Origin: Altererythrobacter sp.
GTDB taxonomy: Bacteria; Pseudomonadota; Alphaproteobacteria; Sphingomonadales; Sphingomonadaceae
Assembly: GCA_024636575.1 (NCBI GenBank)
Contig: JAGXGU010000121.1
Location: 1 to 7,661 of the forward strand
Reading direction: 5' to 3'
DNA: 7,661 bases
Shown here: positions 1 through 5,689 of the stretch, one piece after another
How the letters are laid out: each line of letters begins with the position of its first letter
How positions within the stretch are numbered: position 1 is the stretch's first letter
Notes under the pieces: generated by a model
Databases searched by the model: none
The model's input: the letters and a program-made list of their open reading frames with translations, nothing else
What the model was told of the DNA's origin: nothing
Position numbers and translations under genes: made by a program

Positions 1-159
1 CGGATCGCCGAATTGCTCGCCGGTTTTTCGACCGACCTGCTTGCCAACATCAACTCCAAGGGTGCTGTCCGTCCGGCCGTGATGACCAAGGCTTCGACCC
101 AGCAGGCTGGCGCAGCTGCCAAGCCCGCTGCACGTCCGGTTACTGCACCCAAGGCCTGA
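1..159 (+). CDS. exbB: ExbB/TolQ/MotA-type proton-channel subunit, C-terminal end only (partial)
   Basis: Frame 1 is open from the first base and ends at TGA 157-159, giving the last 52 residues of a protein that begins upstream of the window. It opens RIAELLAGFSTDLL, which looks like the amphipathic cytoplasmic end after the last membrane helix of ExbB-type subunits. It finishes with an Ala/Pro/Lys/Gln-rich, probably disordered cytoplasmic tail. The diagnostic transmembrane part lies outside the window, so the assignment rests mainly on context: two exbD genes follow on the same strand, and exbB-exbD-exbD is a common order in sphingomonads. In the family, pentameric ExbB forms the inner-membrane proton channel around an ExbD dimer and energises TonB. 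A TolQ or generic MotA/TolQ/ExbB paralogue remains possible. Confidence 0.75.
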   Translation, partial: RIAELLAGFSTDLLANINSKGAVRPAVMTKASTQQAGAAAKPAARPVTAPKA

Positions 160-167
160 TCGGGAAA

Positions 168-199
168 TGCCGGGGCGGCCGCGATATGCCGCCCCGGCA
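168..199 (+). promoter_or_regulatory. Perfect 12-bp intercistronic hairpin between exbB and the first exbD
   Basis: The arms TGCCGGGGCGGC (168-179) and GCCGCCCCGGCA (188-199) are exactly complementary and flank an 8-nt loop. It begins 9 nt after the exbB stop and ends 34 nt before the exbD Shine-Dalgarno. No T-tract follows (the next bases are ATCTCC), so it is not a canonical intrinsic terminator. Likely roles, by inference, are 3'-end protection of the exbB message after processing, or partial attenuation that sets the ExbB:ExbD ratio. Confidence 0.75.
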
Positions 200-232
200 A
201 TCTCCTAAGCGATCCAATGTATTTAATAGTTC

Positions 233-241
233 AGGATAGGA
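233..241 (+). promoter_or_regulatory. Ribosome binding site of the first exbD
   Basis: AGGATAGGA lies 7 nt before ATG 249 and supports that start over the internal in-frame ATG at codon 14, which would leave only two residues before the conserved NTTPLVD segment. Confidence 0.7.
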
Positions 242-248
242 TTTAGCC

Positions 249-782
249 ATGGCAATTTCGGCAGGCGGCGGTGGCACAGAAACGCCGATGTCGGACATCA
301 ATACCACGCCGCTCGTCGACGTGATGCTGGTGCTCCTCATCATCTTCCTTATCGCAGTTCCGGTTGCGATCCAGACAATCGACAAGCTCAAGCTGCCGAT
401 CATGGAATCCATCGAATCGAAGGATAAGGTGGAAAATCTTCTGCTGACGGTCAGCACGACCGATACAGCAGGGCGCACTGCTGGTGAGCCGGGCTTCGAG
501 GGCGCATCACGCGAAGGCGAATGCCGGATCTATTTCAACAATACGACCCCGGTGACATCGCAGGAATTGTATGATGATGCCTTCAAGCGTCTTGATGACA
601 TTGTGACCCGCGCTGGCGGCCCCGAAGTGATCATGCAGGATCCCGATCTCATCCCGCAGGTCCACATTCGCGGCGATATAAATGCGCCTTGGCAGTGCGT
701 TGCAGGGACGATCTACAACGTGCAAGCGGCCGGTTATCCGACCGTTGGCTTCATTTCCAATCCGGTCGATCCCAACGGTTGA
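249..782 (+). CDS. exbD: Biopolymer transport protein ExbD (first copy, extended periplasmic domain)
   Basis: This 177-aa protein has ExbD/TolR architecture: a short cytoplasmic N-terminus, one membrane helix (about residues 23-42) and a periplasmic domain. The signature DINTTPLVDVMLVLLIIF carries the membrane-embedded acidic residue (Asp24 here, equivalent to the essential Asp25 of E. coli ExbD) that takes part in proton transfer. The periplasmic part ends with the family pattern of an IRGD strand (residues 140-143), a helix and AGYPTVGF. It is longer than the usual roughly 140 aa because of a Gly/Glu-rich insertion near residues 70-91. Two cysteines, Cys92 and Cys150, both lie in the periplasmic domain and could form a disulfide. 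It is co-oriented with exbB upstream (89-nt gap) and a second exbD downstream (93-nt gap). It should work with ExbB and TonB in energised outer-membrane uptake. Confidence 0.93.
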   Translation: MAISAGGGGTETPMSDINTTPLVDVMLVLLIIFLIAVPVAIQTIDKLKLPIMESIESKDKVENLLLTVSTTDTAGRTAGEPGFEGASREGECRIYFNNTTPVTSQELYDDAFKRLDDIVTRAGGPEVIMQDPDLIPQVHIRGDINAPWQCVAGTIYNVQAAGYPTVGFISNPVDPNG

Positions 783-788
783 CCGGCC

Positions 789-820
789 TGACCAGGCGGG
801 CCAGCTGGCCTGCCTGATCA
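789..820 (+). promoter_or_regulatory. Long near-perfect hairpin between the two exbD genes
   Basis: The sequence folds around AGCT (803-806) with CAGGCGGGCC (793-802) pairing to GGCCTGCCTG (807-816), including one G-U pair. Beyond a single C-A mismatch (792/817), TGA (789-791) pairs with TCA (818-820). It starts 7 nt after the exbD stop and has no following T-tract. Its position and total span (32 nt) match the exbB-exbD hairpin, although the sequences differ. Confidence 0.7.
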
Positions 821-835
821 AGGAACTAACTTCGC

Positions 836-862
836 GCCCGGCAAAGCTGGGCTGAATATTCA
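836..862 (+). promoter_or_regulatory. Second small hairpin and 10-bp palindrome ahead of the second exbD
   Basis: GCCCGGC (836-842) pairs with GCTGGGC (846-852) through one G-U pair around an AAA triloop. It is followed directly by the perfect palindrome TGAATATTCA (853-862), whose last base begins the Shine-Dalgarno. These may shape access to the ribosome binding site or bind a protein. No function is demonstrated by the sequence. Confidence 0.4.
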
Positions 863-867
863 GGAGT
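862..867 (+). promoter_or_regulatory. Ribosome binding site of the second exbD
   Basis: AGGAGT lies 8 nt before ATG 876, close to the ideal anti-16S match and spacing. It fixes the start so that the protein opens with MAIS, like the first ExbD. Confidence 0.75.
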
Positions 868-875
868 AACCCACG

Positions 876-1319
876 ATGGCAATTTCAGGCGGCAAGGACG
901 ATGGTTCGCCGATGATGGAGATGAACACGACGCCGCTCATCGACGTCATGCTCGTTCTGCTCATCATGTTTATCATCACCATCCCCGTGGCCACCCACTC
1001 GGTAGATATCGATCTACCGCAGCCGAGCGATGTGCCCACGCCGGAAGATCAGGTAGATCCGATCAAGAACAAGATCGTGTTGACTCAGACGGGTGAAATT
1101 CTGTGGAACGGCACAGCCATCGATCAGAACGAACTGGTCCGCAACCTCCAGGAAACCTTGGCGTTCGCGATCGAACCGGAACTGCAGTTTGAACCCGAAC
1201 CACTGGCAAGCTACGACCTTTCGGCCAAGGTGCTGAACATCATCAAGGGCTCCGGCGTGACCAAGTTCGGATTTGTCGGCAACGAAAAATACCGGACTTT
1301 CGGAAAAGCTGGCGCATAA
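876..1319 (+). CDS. exbD: Biopolymer transport protein ExbD (second copy)
   Basis: This 147-aa ExbD/TolR-family protein has the usual length. The cytoplasmic N-terminus leads into EMNTTPLIDVMLVLLIMF, with Asp23 as the conserved membrane acidic residue. A single membrane helix spans about residues 22-41 and the rest is a periplasmic domain. The segment after the helix (SVDIDLPQPSD) is a typical ExbD linker, and the C-terminus (KVLNIIKGSGVTKFGFVGN) matches the last helix and strand of the family. It differs clearly from the upstream ExbD outside the membrane region and has no cysteine, so the two are long-diverged paralogues. They may form a heterodimer or act with different partners. An intrinsic terminator 25 nt downstream closes the operon. 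Confidence 0.95.
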   Translation: MAISGGKDDGSPMMEMNTTPLIDVMLVLLIMFIITIPVATHSVDIDLPQPSDVPTPEDQVDPIKNKIVLTQTGEILWNGTAIDQNELVRNLQETLAFAIEPELQFEPEPLASYDLSAKVLNIIKGSGVTKFGFVGNEKYRTFGKAGA

Positions 1320-1343
1320 GCACCGCCAATCCTGAATTCTCCG

Positions 1344-1374
1344 AAAGGGGGCGGAGCGATCCGCCCCCTTTTTT
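1344..1374 (+). terminator. Rho-independent terminator of the exbB-exbD-exbD operon
   Basis: AAAGGGGGCGGA (1344-1355) and TCCGCCCCCTTT (1360-1371) form a perfect 12-bp stem closed by a GCGA tetraloop of the stable GNRA class. A six-T run follows at 1369-1374. It lies just after the second exbD stop and before the convergent helicase gene. On the minus strand only three T residues follow the stem, so termination should be much stronger for the plus strand. Confidence 0.92.
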
Positions 1375-1392
1375 GAGGCTACTTGGCAGAAA

Positions 1393-1460
1393 GCGGATTC
1401 GCCCGGCCACCACCCCGGGGGACTGGCGATTCTTGAAAAAAGGGGTACCGGCCAATCCGC
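1393..1460. repeat. Imperfect long inverted repeat in the convergent intergenic region
   Basis: GCGGATT (1393-1399) pairs with AATCCGC (1454-1460). Inside it GGCC (1405-1408) pairs with GGCC (1450-1453), and ACCCC (1412-1416) with GGGGT (1442-1446), with a bulge and a 3x3 internal loop between them. It lies just beyond the helicase stop on the minus strand and could be its 3' end or a weak terminator. Only TTTC follows on that strand, so this is uncertain. The rest of 1375-1485 shows no gene. Confidence 0.35.
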
Positions 1461-1485
1461 AAATCAGCCCGGTCAGGAACGCTAT

Positions 1486-3945
1486 CTAGTCTCTCTCGCC
1501 GTCTGCCAGCGGATCAGCCCGCATCGCCGCATCGGCCAGCCGTTCCGCTTCCAGCAGCAGCACATCGTCGACCGCGCCCTGCGGCACGCTCTCACGCCCG
1601 ATCATTACCATGATCGGCACTGCCATCGGGCTGACCCGGTCGAGCCGGACATGCACCATCTGATCAACCGAACGGTCGAGCAGCGCGCCCAGCCTGCCGA
1701 TATCGGTCATATACGCCCTGGCATCGGCCCAGGCCGCATCCAGCAACAGGTGATCCGGTTCATATTTGCGCAGCACATCGTAAATCAGATCGGTCGAAAA
1801 ACTTACCTGCTTTCCGCTCTTGCGTTTGCCCGGGTGCTGCCGTTCCACCAAACCGCCGATCACCGCCACTTCGCGAAATGCCCGGCGAAGCAAATGCGAA
1901 CCCTCGATCCACGCCGCGAATTCGTCGCCCAGAATATCGGGGGATAGCAGCAGGGCGGGATTATCAACCCGCTTCAACCCCCACACGCCCAACGAATAAT
2001 CATTCGCCACGAAGCCGCCGGGCTGCAGCCCCATTGTCTCCATCCGCCGGGTAATCAGCATCCCCAGCGACTGGTTCGCGTTCCACCCCTCGAATGTATA
2101 GAAAACGGTATATTCACGTTTCGAATGCGGGAAACTTTCCACCAGCAATTGCCCCGGCCCGGGCATGACCGACCGGTGATCCTGCATTTCCAGCCACTCA
2201 CGCACATCATCGGGAAAGCGCCCCCACCCCGCCCGATCGCTTAGCAATGCGCGGACTCGCTCCGCCAGATGGGTGGTGAGCGCCATGCGCGCACCGCCAT
2301 AGGATGGGATCATCGCCGATTTCCTGGATGCCCGCACGATTATCTCGGTTTCCTTGACCCGTTCCACTTCCAGACTGATGCCCGCGAAAGCGAAAGTATC
2401 GCCGGGGCGCAAGCTGGCGGCAAATCGTTCCTCCACCCGCCCCAGCGAGCGCCCGTTGCGGAAACGCACATCGAACATTTGACTGTCGATGATGATCCCG
2501 GCGTTCAGCCGGTGGCGCGCGGCCTGTTCCGGGTGGCTGAGCCGCCATATCCCGTTCGCATCGCGCGTTATCCGCTTGAACCGGTCATAGGCTTTCAGCG
2601 AATATCCGCCGGTCGCGACAAAGTTCAGCACGCGCTGCCAGATTACGTCATCGACCCAGTGATAGGAAAGCGATGAGCGTACCTCTGCCAGCAATTCCGC
2701 TTCGTCAAAAGGCGCGGCGCAGGCGCAGCCCATGATATGCTGGGCCAACACGTCCAGCCCACCGGGACGGAAATCTTCCCCGTCCCGCTGGCCTTCATCG
2801 ACGGCTTCCTTGGCCGCAGTTGCCTCGAGAAATTCAAACCGGTTGCCGGGCACCAGTACCGCCCGGCTGGGCTGGTCGAGCCGGTGGTTGGCCCGGCCGA
2901 TCCGCTGCAACAGCCGGGAAGATCCCTTGGGCGCACCCATTTGGACCACCAGGTCGATATCGCCCCAATCCACGCCCAGATCGAGGCTGGCGGTTGCAAC
3001 CAATGCGCGCAATTCGCCGCGCGCCATAGCCTCTTCGACCTTGCGGCGCGATTCTTTCGACAGCGACCCGTGGTGGATGCCGATGGGCAATTTGTCTTCA
3101 TTTGCATCCCACAGATGCTGGAAAATATATTCGGCGAGGAACCTGGTGTTGGTGAAGATCAGCACCGTCTGGTTCGCCCGGATCAATTCGTATAATTGCG
3201 GAATGGCCCAGATCGCCGCATGGCCGCCCCACGGAACCCGCTCCCCTTCGGGCAACAGGATTTCGACCTCCGGCGGCGCGCCTTCTTCCCCGATCACCAG
3301 TTCCACCGCGCCGACATCGCCCCACGGGGCCAGCCACGCGCGGAATTCCTCCGGCCGGGCGACGGTGGCAGACAAGGCCGCGCGCTGCACCCTGGGAGAG
3401 ATGGCCTGCAACCGGCTGAGGCACAGCGCCAGCAAGTCGCCGCGCTTGCCGGTGGCAAAGGCATGGACCTCGTCGATCACGATCCGTTTGAGCCCGGCAA
3501 ACATCGTGAAACTGTCGGGATAGGACAGCAGCAGCGAGAGCGATTCCGGTGTCGTCAACAGGATATGTGGGGGCTTGCTGCGCTGGCGCTTCTTGCGGTC
3601 GGACGGGGTATCCCCGCTGCGGGTCTCGATCCGCACGGGCAGGCCCATTTCTTCGACCGGCGCGAGCAGATTACGCTGCACATCATGCGCCAGCGCCTTC
3701 AGCGGCGACACATACAGCGTGTGCAGCCCCTCCGGCGGGCCCTCATCGCCAAACTGGCTGGGACAGAATTCCGCCAGCGTCGGCAGGAATCCCGCCAGGG
3801 TCTTCCCCGCTCCGGTGTCGGCCACCAGCATGGCATGGCGCCGGGCCCGGCTGGCGGTGAACATATCCTGCTGATGGCTGCGGATGCGCCAGCCGCGTGC
3901 CGTAAACCAATTCTCAATCTCGGGAGGAAAAATTGCCTGCATCAC
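1486..3945 (-). CDS. Lhr-like 'ligase-associated DNA damage response' DEXH-box helicase
   Basis: This 819-aa superfamily 2 helicase has all core motifs: Walker A TGAGKT (44-49), motif Ia PLKALA (81-86), TTPESL (131-136), motif II DEVH (158-161), motif III SAT (192-194), motif IV FTNTR (264-268), motif V around 317-327 and motif VI QRIGRANHR (347-355). The segment LDVLAQHIMGCACA (397-410) and a C-terminal half ending in SPMAVPIMV match the Lhr-core relatives usually encoded with an ATP-dependent DNA ligase and a PdeM phosphoesterase. The family is believed to be an ATP-driven 3'-5' translocase in DNA repair. The start is GTG 3945 or the adjacent ATG 3942: an in-frame TGA lies at 3951-3949. The Shine-Dalgarno is weak. 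It is the last gene of the minus cluster, 44 nt after pgm, and no pdeM or ligase gene lies downstream. Confidence 0.93.
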   Translation of the reverse strand: MMQAIFPPEIENWFTARGWRIRSHQQDMFTASRARRHAMLVADTGAGKTLAGFLPTLAEFCPSQFGDEGPPEGLHTLYVSPLKALAHDVQRNLLAPVEEMGLPVRIETRSGDTPSDRKKRQRSKPPHILLTTPESLSLLLSYPDSFTMFAGLKRIVIDEVHAFATGKRGDLLALCLSRLQAISPRVQRAALSATVARPEEFRAWLAPWGDVGAVELVIGEEGAPPEVEILLPEGERVPWGGHAAIWAIPQLYELIRANQTVLIFTNTRFLAEYIFQHLWDANEDKLPIGIHHGSLSKESRRKVEEAMARGELRALVATASLDLGVDWGDIDLVVQMGAPKGSSRLLQRIGRANHRLDQPSRAVLVPGNRFEFLEATAAKEAVDEGQRDGEDFRPGGLDVLAQHIMGCACAAPFDEAELLAEVRSSLSYHWVDDVIWQRVLNFVATGGYSLKAYDRFKRITRDANGIWRLSHPEQAARHRLNAGIIIDSQMFDVRFRNGRSLGRVEERFAASLRPGDTFAFAGISLEVERVKETEIIVRASRKSAMIPSYGGARMALTTHLAERVRALLSDRAGWGRFPDDVREWLEMQDHRSVMPGPGQLLVESFPHSKREYTVFYTFEGWNANQSLGMLITRRMETMGLQPGGFVANDYSLGVWGLKRVDNPALLLSPDILGDEFAAWIEGSHLLRRAFREVAVIGGLVERQHPGKRKSGKQVSFSTDLIYDVLRKYEPDHLLLDAAWADARAYMTDIGRLGALLDRSVDQMVHVRLDRVSPMAVPIMVMIGRESVPQGAVDDVLLLEAERLADAAMRADPLADGERD

Positions 3946-3953
3946 CGCTCAAG

Positions 3954-3972
3954 CGATGGGCGCAGGCCATCG
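3954..3972 (-). promoter_or_regulatory. Small hairpin in the pgm-helicase gap
   Basis: On the minus strand CGATGG (3972-3967) pairs with CCATCG (3959-3954) around a 7-nt loop. It sits in the only untranslated spacer within the minus cluster, just before the helicase start at 3945. There is no T-tract. It could lower readthrough or limit ribosome loading on the helicase message, but a 6-bp stem can arise by chance. Confidence 0.3.
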
Positions 3973-3989
3973 GTTCCGCAAGCGGGACA

Positions 3990-5393
3990 TCAATGCGCCG
4001 CGCTTTCTCCGCGTTCGAGACCAGACAGGGCGAGTTGCTCGTCAATCTGGGCCATCAGCCGTTCCAGTCCGCCCTCGGTTTCGCTTTCGGCCCGGGCGAC
4101 CAGCACATCCTGGGTATTCGACGCGCGCAGCAGCCACCAGCCGTCAGGACTGGTTACCCGCACACCATCGGTTCCATCCACCACCGCGTCGGTTTTCGAA
4201 AGGCGCGCTTTCACCTCGTCGATTGCGGCGAATTTCCGGCTTTCATCGACCTGGAAACGCATTTCCGGCGTGTTGACCATCGCCGGCATGGCGCTGCGCA
4301 GTTCGGTGACCGATTTGCCCAACCGCGCCGAGGCCGCGATCAGCCGGATTGCGGCATACAGCGCATCGTCATACCCGTAATATGTGTCGGCAAAAAACAC
4401 ATGGCCGCTCATTTCCCCGGCCAGCGGCGAATTTGTTTCCTTCATTTTGGATTTAATCAGGCTGTGGCCGGTCTTCCACATCAGCGGCGTGCCGCCGTGT
4501 GCAGAAATATGGTCGAACAGCGCCCGGGAAGCCTTCACATCCGCTATAATAGTAGCACCGGGCATGCGCGAAAGGAGGTCCTCCGCATAAATCATCAGCA
4601 ATTGATCGCCCCAGATAACCCGGCCTTCTCCATCGATCGCACCGATCCGGTCGCCATCACCGTCAAATGCAACTCCGAAATGGAGGTTCTTCTCCGCGAC
4701 CAGCGTCCGCAGGTCCTCCAGATTGGCCTCCACAGTGGGGTCCGGATGATGATTAGGGAAATTACCATCGACATCAGTGAACAGCAGATGATGCTCGCCC
4801 GGCAGGCGCGCGGCGAGGGCTTCCAGAGCGGGGCCGGCGGAACCGTTGCCCGCGTCCCAGCCGATGCGCAGACCGTTCAGAACATCCATCTCGATGCCAT
4901 CAAGGCCGAGCAGGATGCGATCAATATATTCGGCAAGGATAGAGCGGCTTTCGACCGTTCCGGTACCATCGTCCCAATCACCCGCGGCGGCCATTTTGCC
5001 GACGCGCAAGATGTCCTCGCCAAAAAAGGGGCGCCCCTGAAATACCATCTTGAAGCCATTGTAATTGGCGGGATTGTGGCTGCCTGTTATCTCAATGCCG
5101 CCATCCACATCTTCGGCTGAAGCTTCCGTGTAATACAGCATCGGGGTGGCGCTCATCCCGATGGCGACAACGTCGCACCCGCTGGCATTGATCCCCTCGA
5201 TCAACGCGCGTTCCAGGATGGGCGAACTGACCCGGCCATCGTAACCCACAGCGATCCGCGAACCACCTGCGCGCCGTAACAAGGTGGCAAAGCCCCGGCC
5301 AATCGCGCGAGCATCGTCAGGCCCCAGCGTTTCACCGATGATCCCGCGGATATCATATTCCCTGAGGACGGACGGATCGAAATTGTGGCTCAT
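3990..5393 (-). CDS. Phosphomannomutase/phosphoglucomutase (alpha-D-phosphohexomutase family)
   Basis: This 467-aa protein is of AlgC/PgmG type and interconverts mannose-6-P/mannose-1-P or glucose-6-P/glucose-1-P through a phosphoserine enzyme. It supplies sugar nucleotides for LPS and exopolysaccharide. Four family landmarks are in order: the catalytic serine loop TGSHNP (103-108, Ser105), the Mg-binding loop DGDGDR (244-249), the sugar-specificity loop GEMSGH (326-331, the form shared by dual PMM/PGM enzymes) and the phosphate-binding loop RASNTQ (423-428). The N-terminal LREYDIRG (10-17) is also typical. The length is close to bacterial PMM/PGM (about 460 aa). ATG 5393 overlaps the upstream J-protein stop as ATGA, with GAGGAA at 5404-5399 as ribosome binding site inside that gene. 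Dual specificity is inferred from motif type; a phosphoglucosamine mutase is less likely. Confidence 0.95.
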   Translation of the reverse strand: MSHNFDPSVLREYDIRGIIGETLGPDDARAIGRGFATLLRRAGGSRIAVGYDGRVSSPILERALIEGINASGCDVVAIGMSATPMLYYTEASAEDVDGGIEITGSHNPANYNGFKMVFQGRPFFGEDILRVGKMAAAGDWDDGTGTVESRSILAEYIDRILLGLDGIEMDVLNGLRIGWDAGNGSAGPALEALAARLPGEHHLLFTDVDGNFPNHHPDPTVEANLEDLRTLVAEKNLHFGVAFDGDGDRIGAIDGEGRVIWGDQLLMIYAEDLLSRMPGATIIADVKASRALFDHISAHGGTPLMWKTGHSLIKSKMKETNSPLAGEMSGHVFFADTYYGYDDALYAAIRLIAASARLGKSVTELRSAMPAMVNTPEMRFQVDESRKFAAIDEVKARLSKTDAVVDGTDGVRVTSPDGWWLLRASNTQDVLVARAESETEGGLERLMAQIDEQLALSGLERGESAAH

Positions 5394-5689
5394 GGCAATT
5401 CCTCAGTTTGGGGGGGTAGTTGATCGATCAACAAATCGCGCGCAGCATTCGCCTCGTGCACCTGGGCATTGGTGCCGCCTCGGTCGGGGTGGACCATGGC
5501 GATCAGGCGCTTGTGTGCATCGAGCACTTCCTGCCGCGAGGCATTTGAGGAAACGCCCAGCAATTGGCGGGCACGAAGCAGCGCTTGCTGGCGCGTACTT
5601 TTTCCGGTGGCGAATTCCCACGGCCAGCGGCCGAACGCCAGCTTGCATCCGATACAGATGACCGCAGCGATGACCAGCAGGCGGATCAT
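5390..5689 (-). CDS. Small membrane-anchored J-domain (DnaJ-like) protein
   Basis: This 99-aa protein has a hydrophobic N-terminal segment (residues 2-19, LLVIAAVICIGCKLAF), likely one membrane anchor, then a linker and a J domain. The HPD signature is His67-Pro68-Asp69, in HPDRGGTNAQVHEANAARDLL. This helix II-HPD-Gly-Gly-helix III layout, with an N-terminal anchor and the J domain at the C-terminus, resembles mitochondrial Pam18/Tim14 more than classical DnaJ, which starts with the J domain and has zinc and substrate domains. It would stimulate the ATPase of an Hsp70 (DnaK) at the membrane face. ATG 5689 overlaps the mipZ stop as ATGA and no good Shine-Dalgarno precedes it, so translation probably depends on mipZ. 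Its TGA overlaps the pgm start likewise. Its client is unknown. A C7 tract (minus strand, 5416-5410) lies near its 3' end. Confidence 0.85.
   Translation of the reverse strand: MIRLLVIAAVICIGCKLAFGRWPWEFATGKSTRQQALLRARQLLGVSSNASRQEVLDAHKRLIAMVHPDRGGTNAQVHEANAARDLLIDQLPPQTEELP

Noticed and set aside
1243..1455. Minus-strand 70-aa open frame over the exbD end and terminator
   Set aside because: It runs through the exb terminator and overlaps exbD antisense, without a ribosome binding site or recognisable features.
2732..3523. Plus-strand 263-aa open frame
   Set aside because: It is antisense to the helicase core (motifs II to VI). Its composition is Ser/Arg/Ala-rich with no domain, so it is a shadow frame.
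3196..5120. Two long plus-strand open frames (3196-4380, 394 aa, and 3933-5120, 395 aa)
   Set aside because: They lie entirely opposite the helicase and phosphohexomutase genes, which have complete motif sets. The frames carry no recognisable domain and are expected from GC-rich codon bias on the opposite strand.
5410..5416. Programmed frameshift fusing the J protein to the phosphohexomutase at the C7 tract
   Set aside because: A -1 shift meets a stop almost at once, and a +1 shift does not enter the pgm frame, so no fusion results. The ATGA overlap with its own GAGGAA explains pgm translation.
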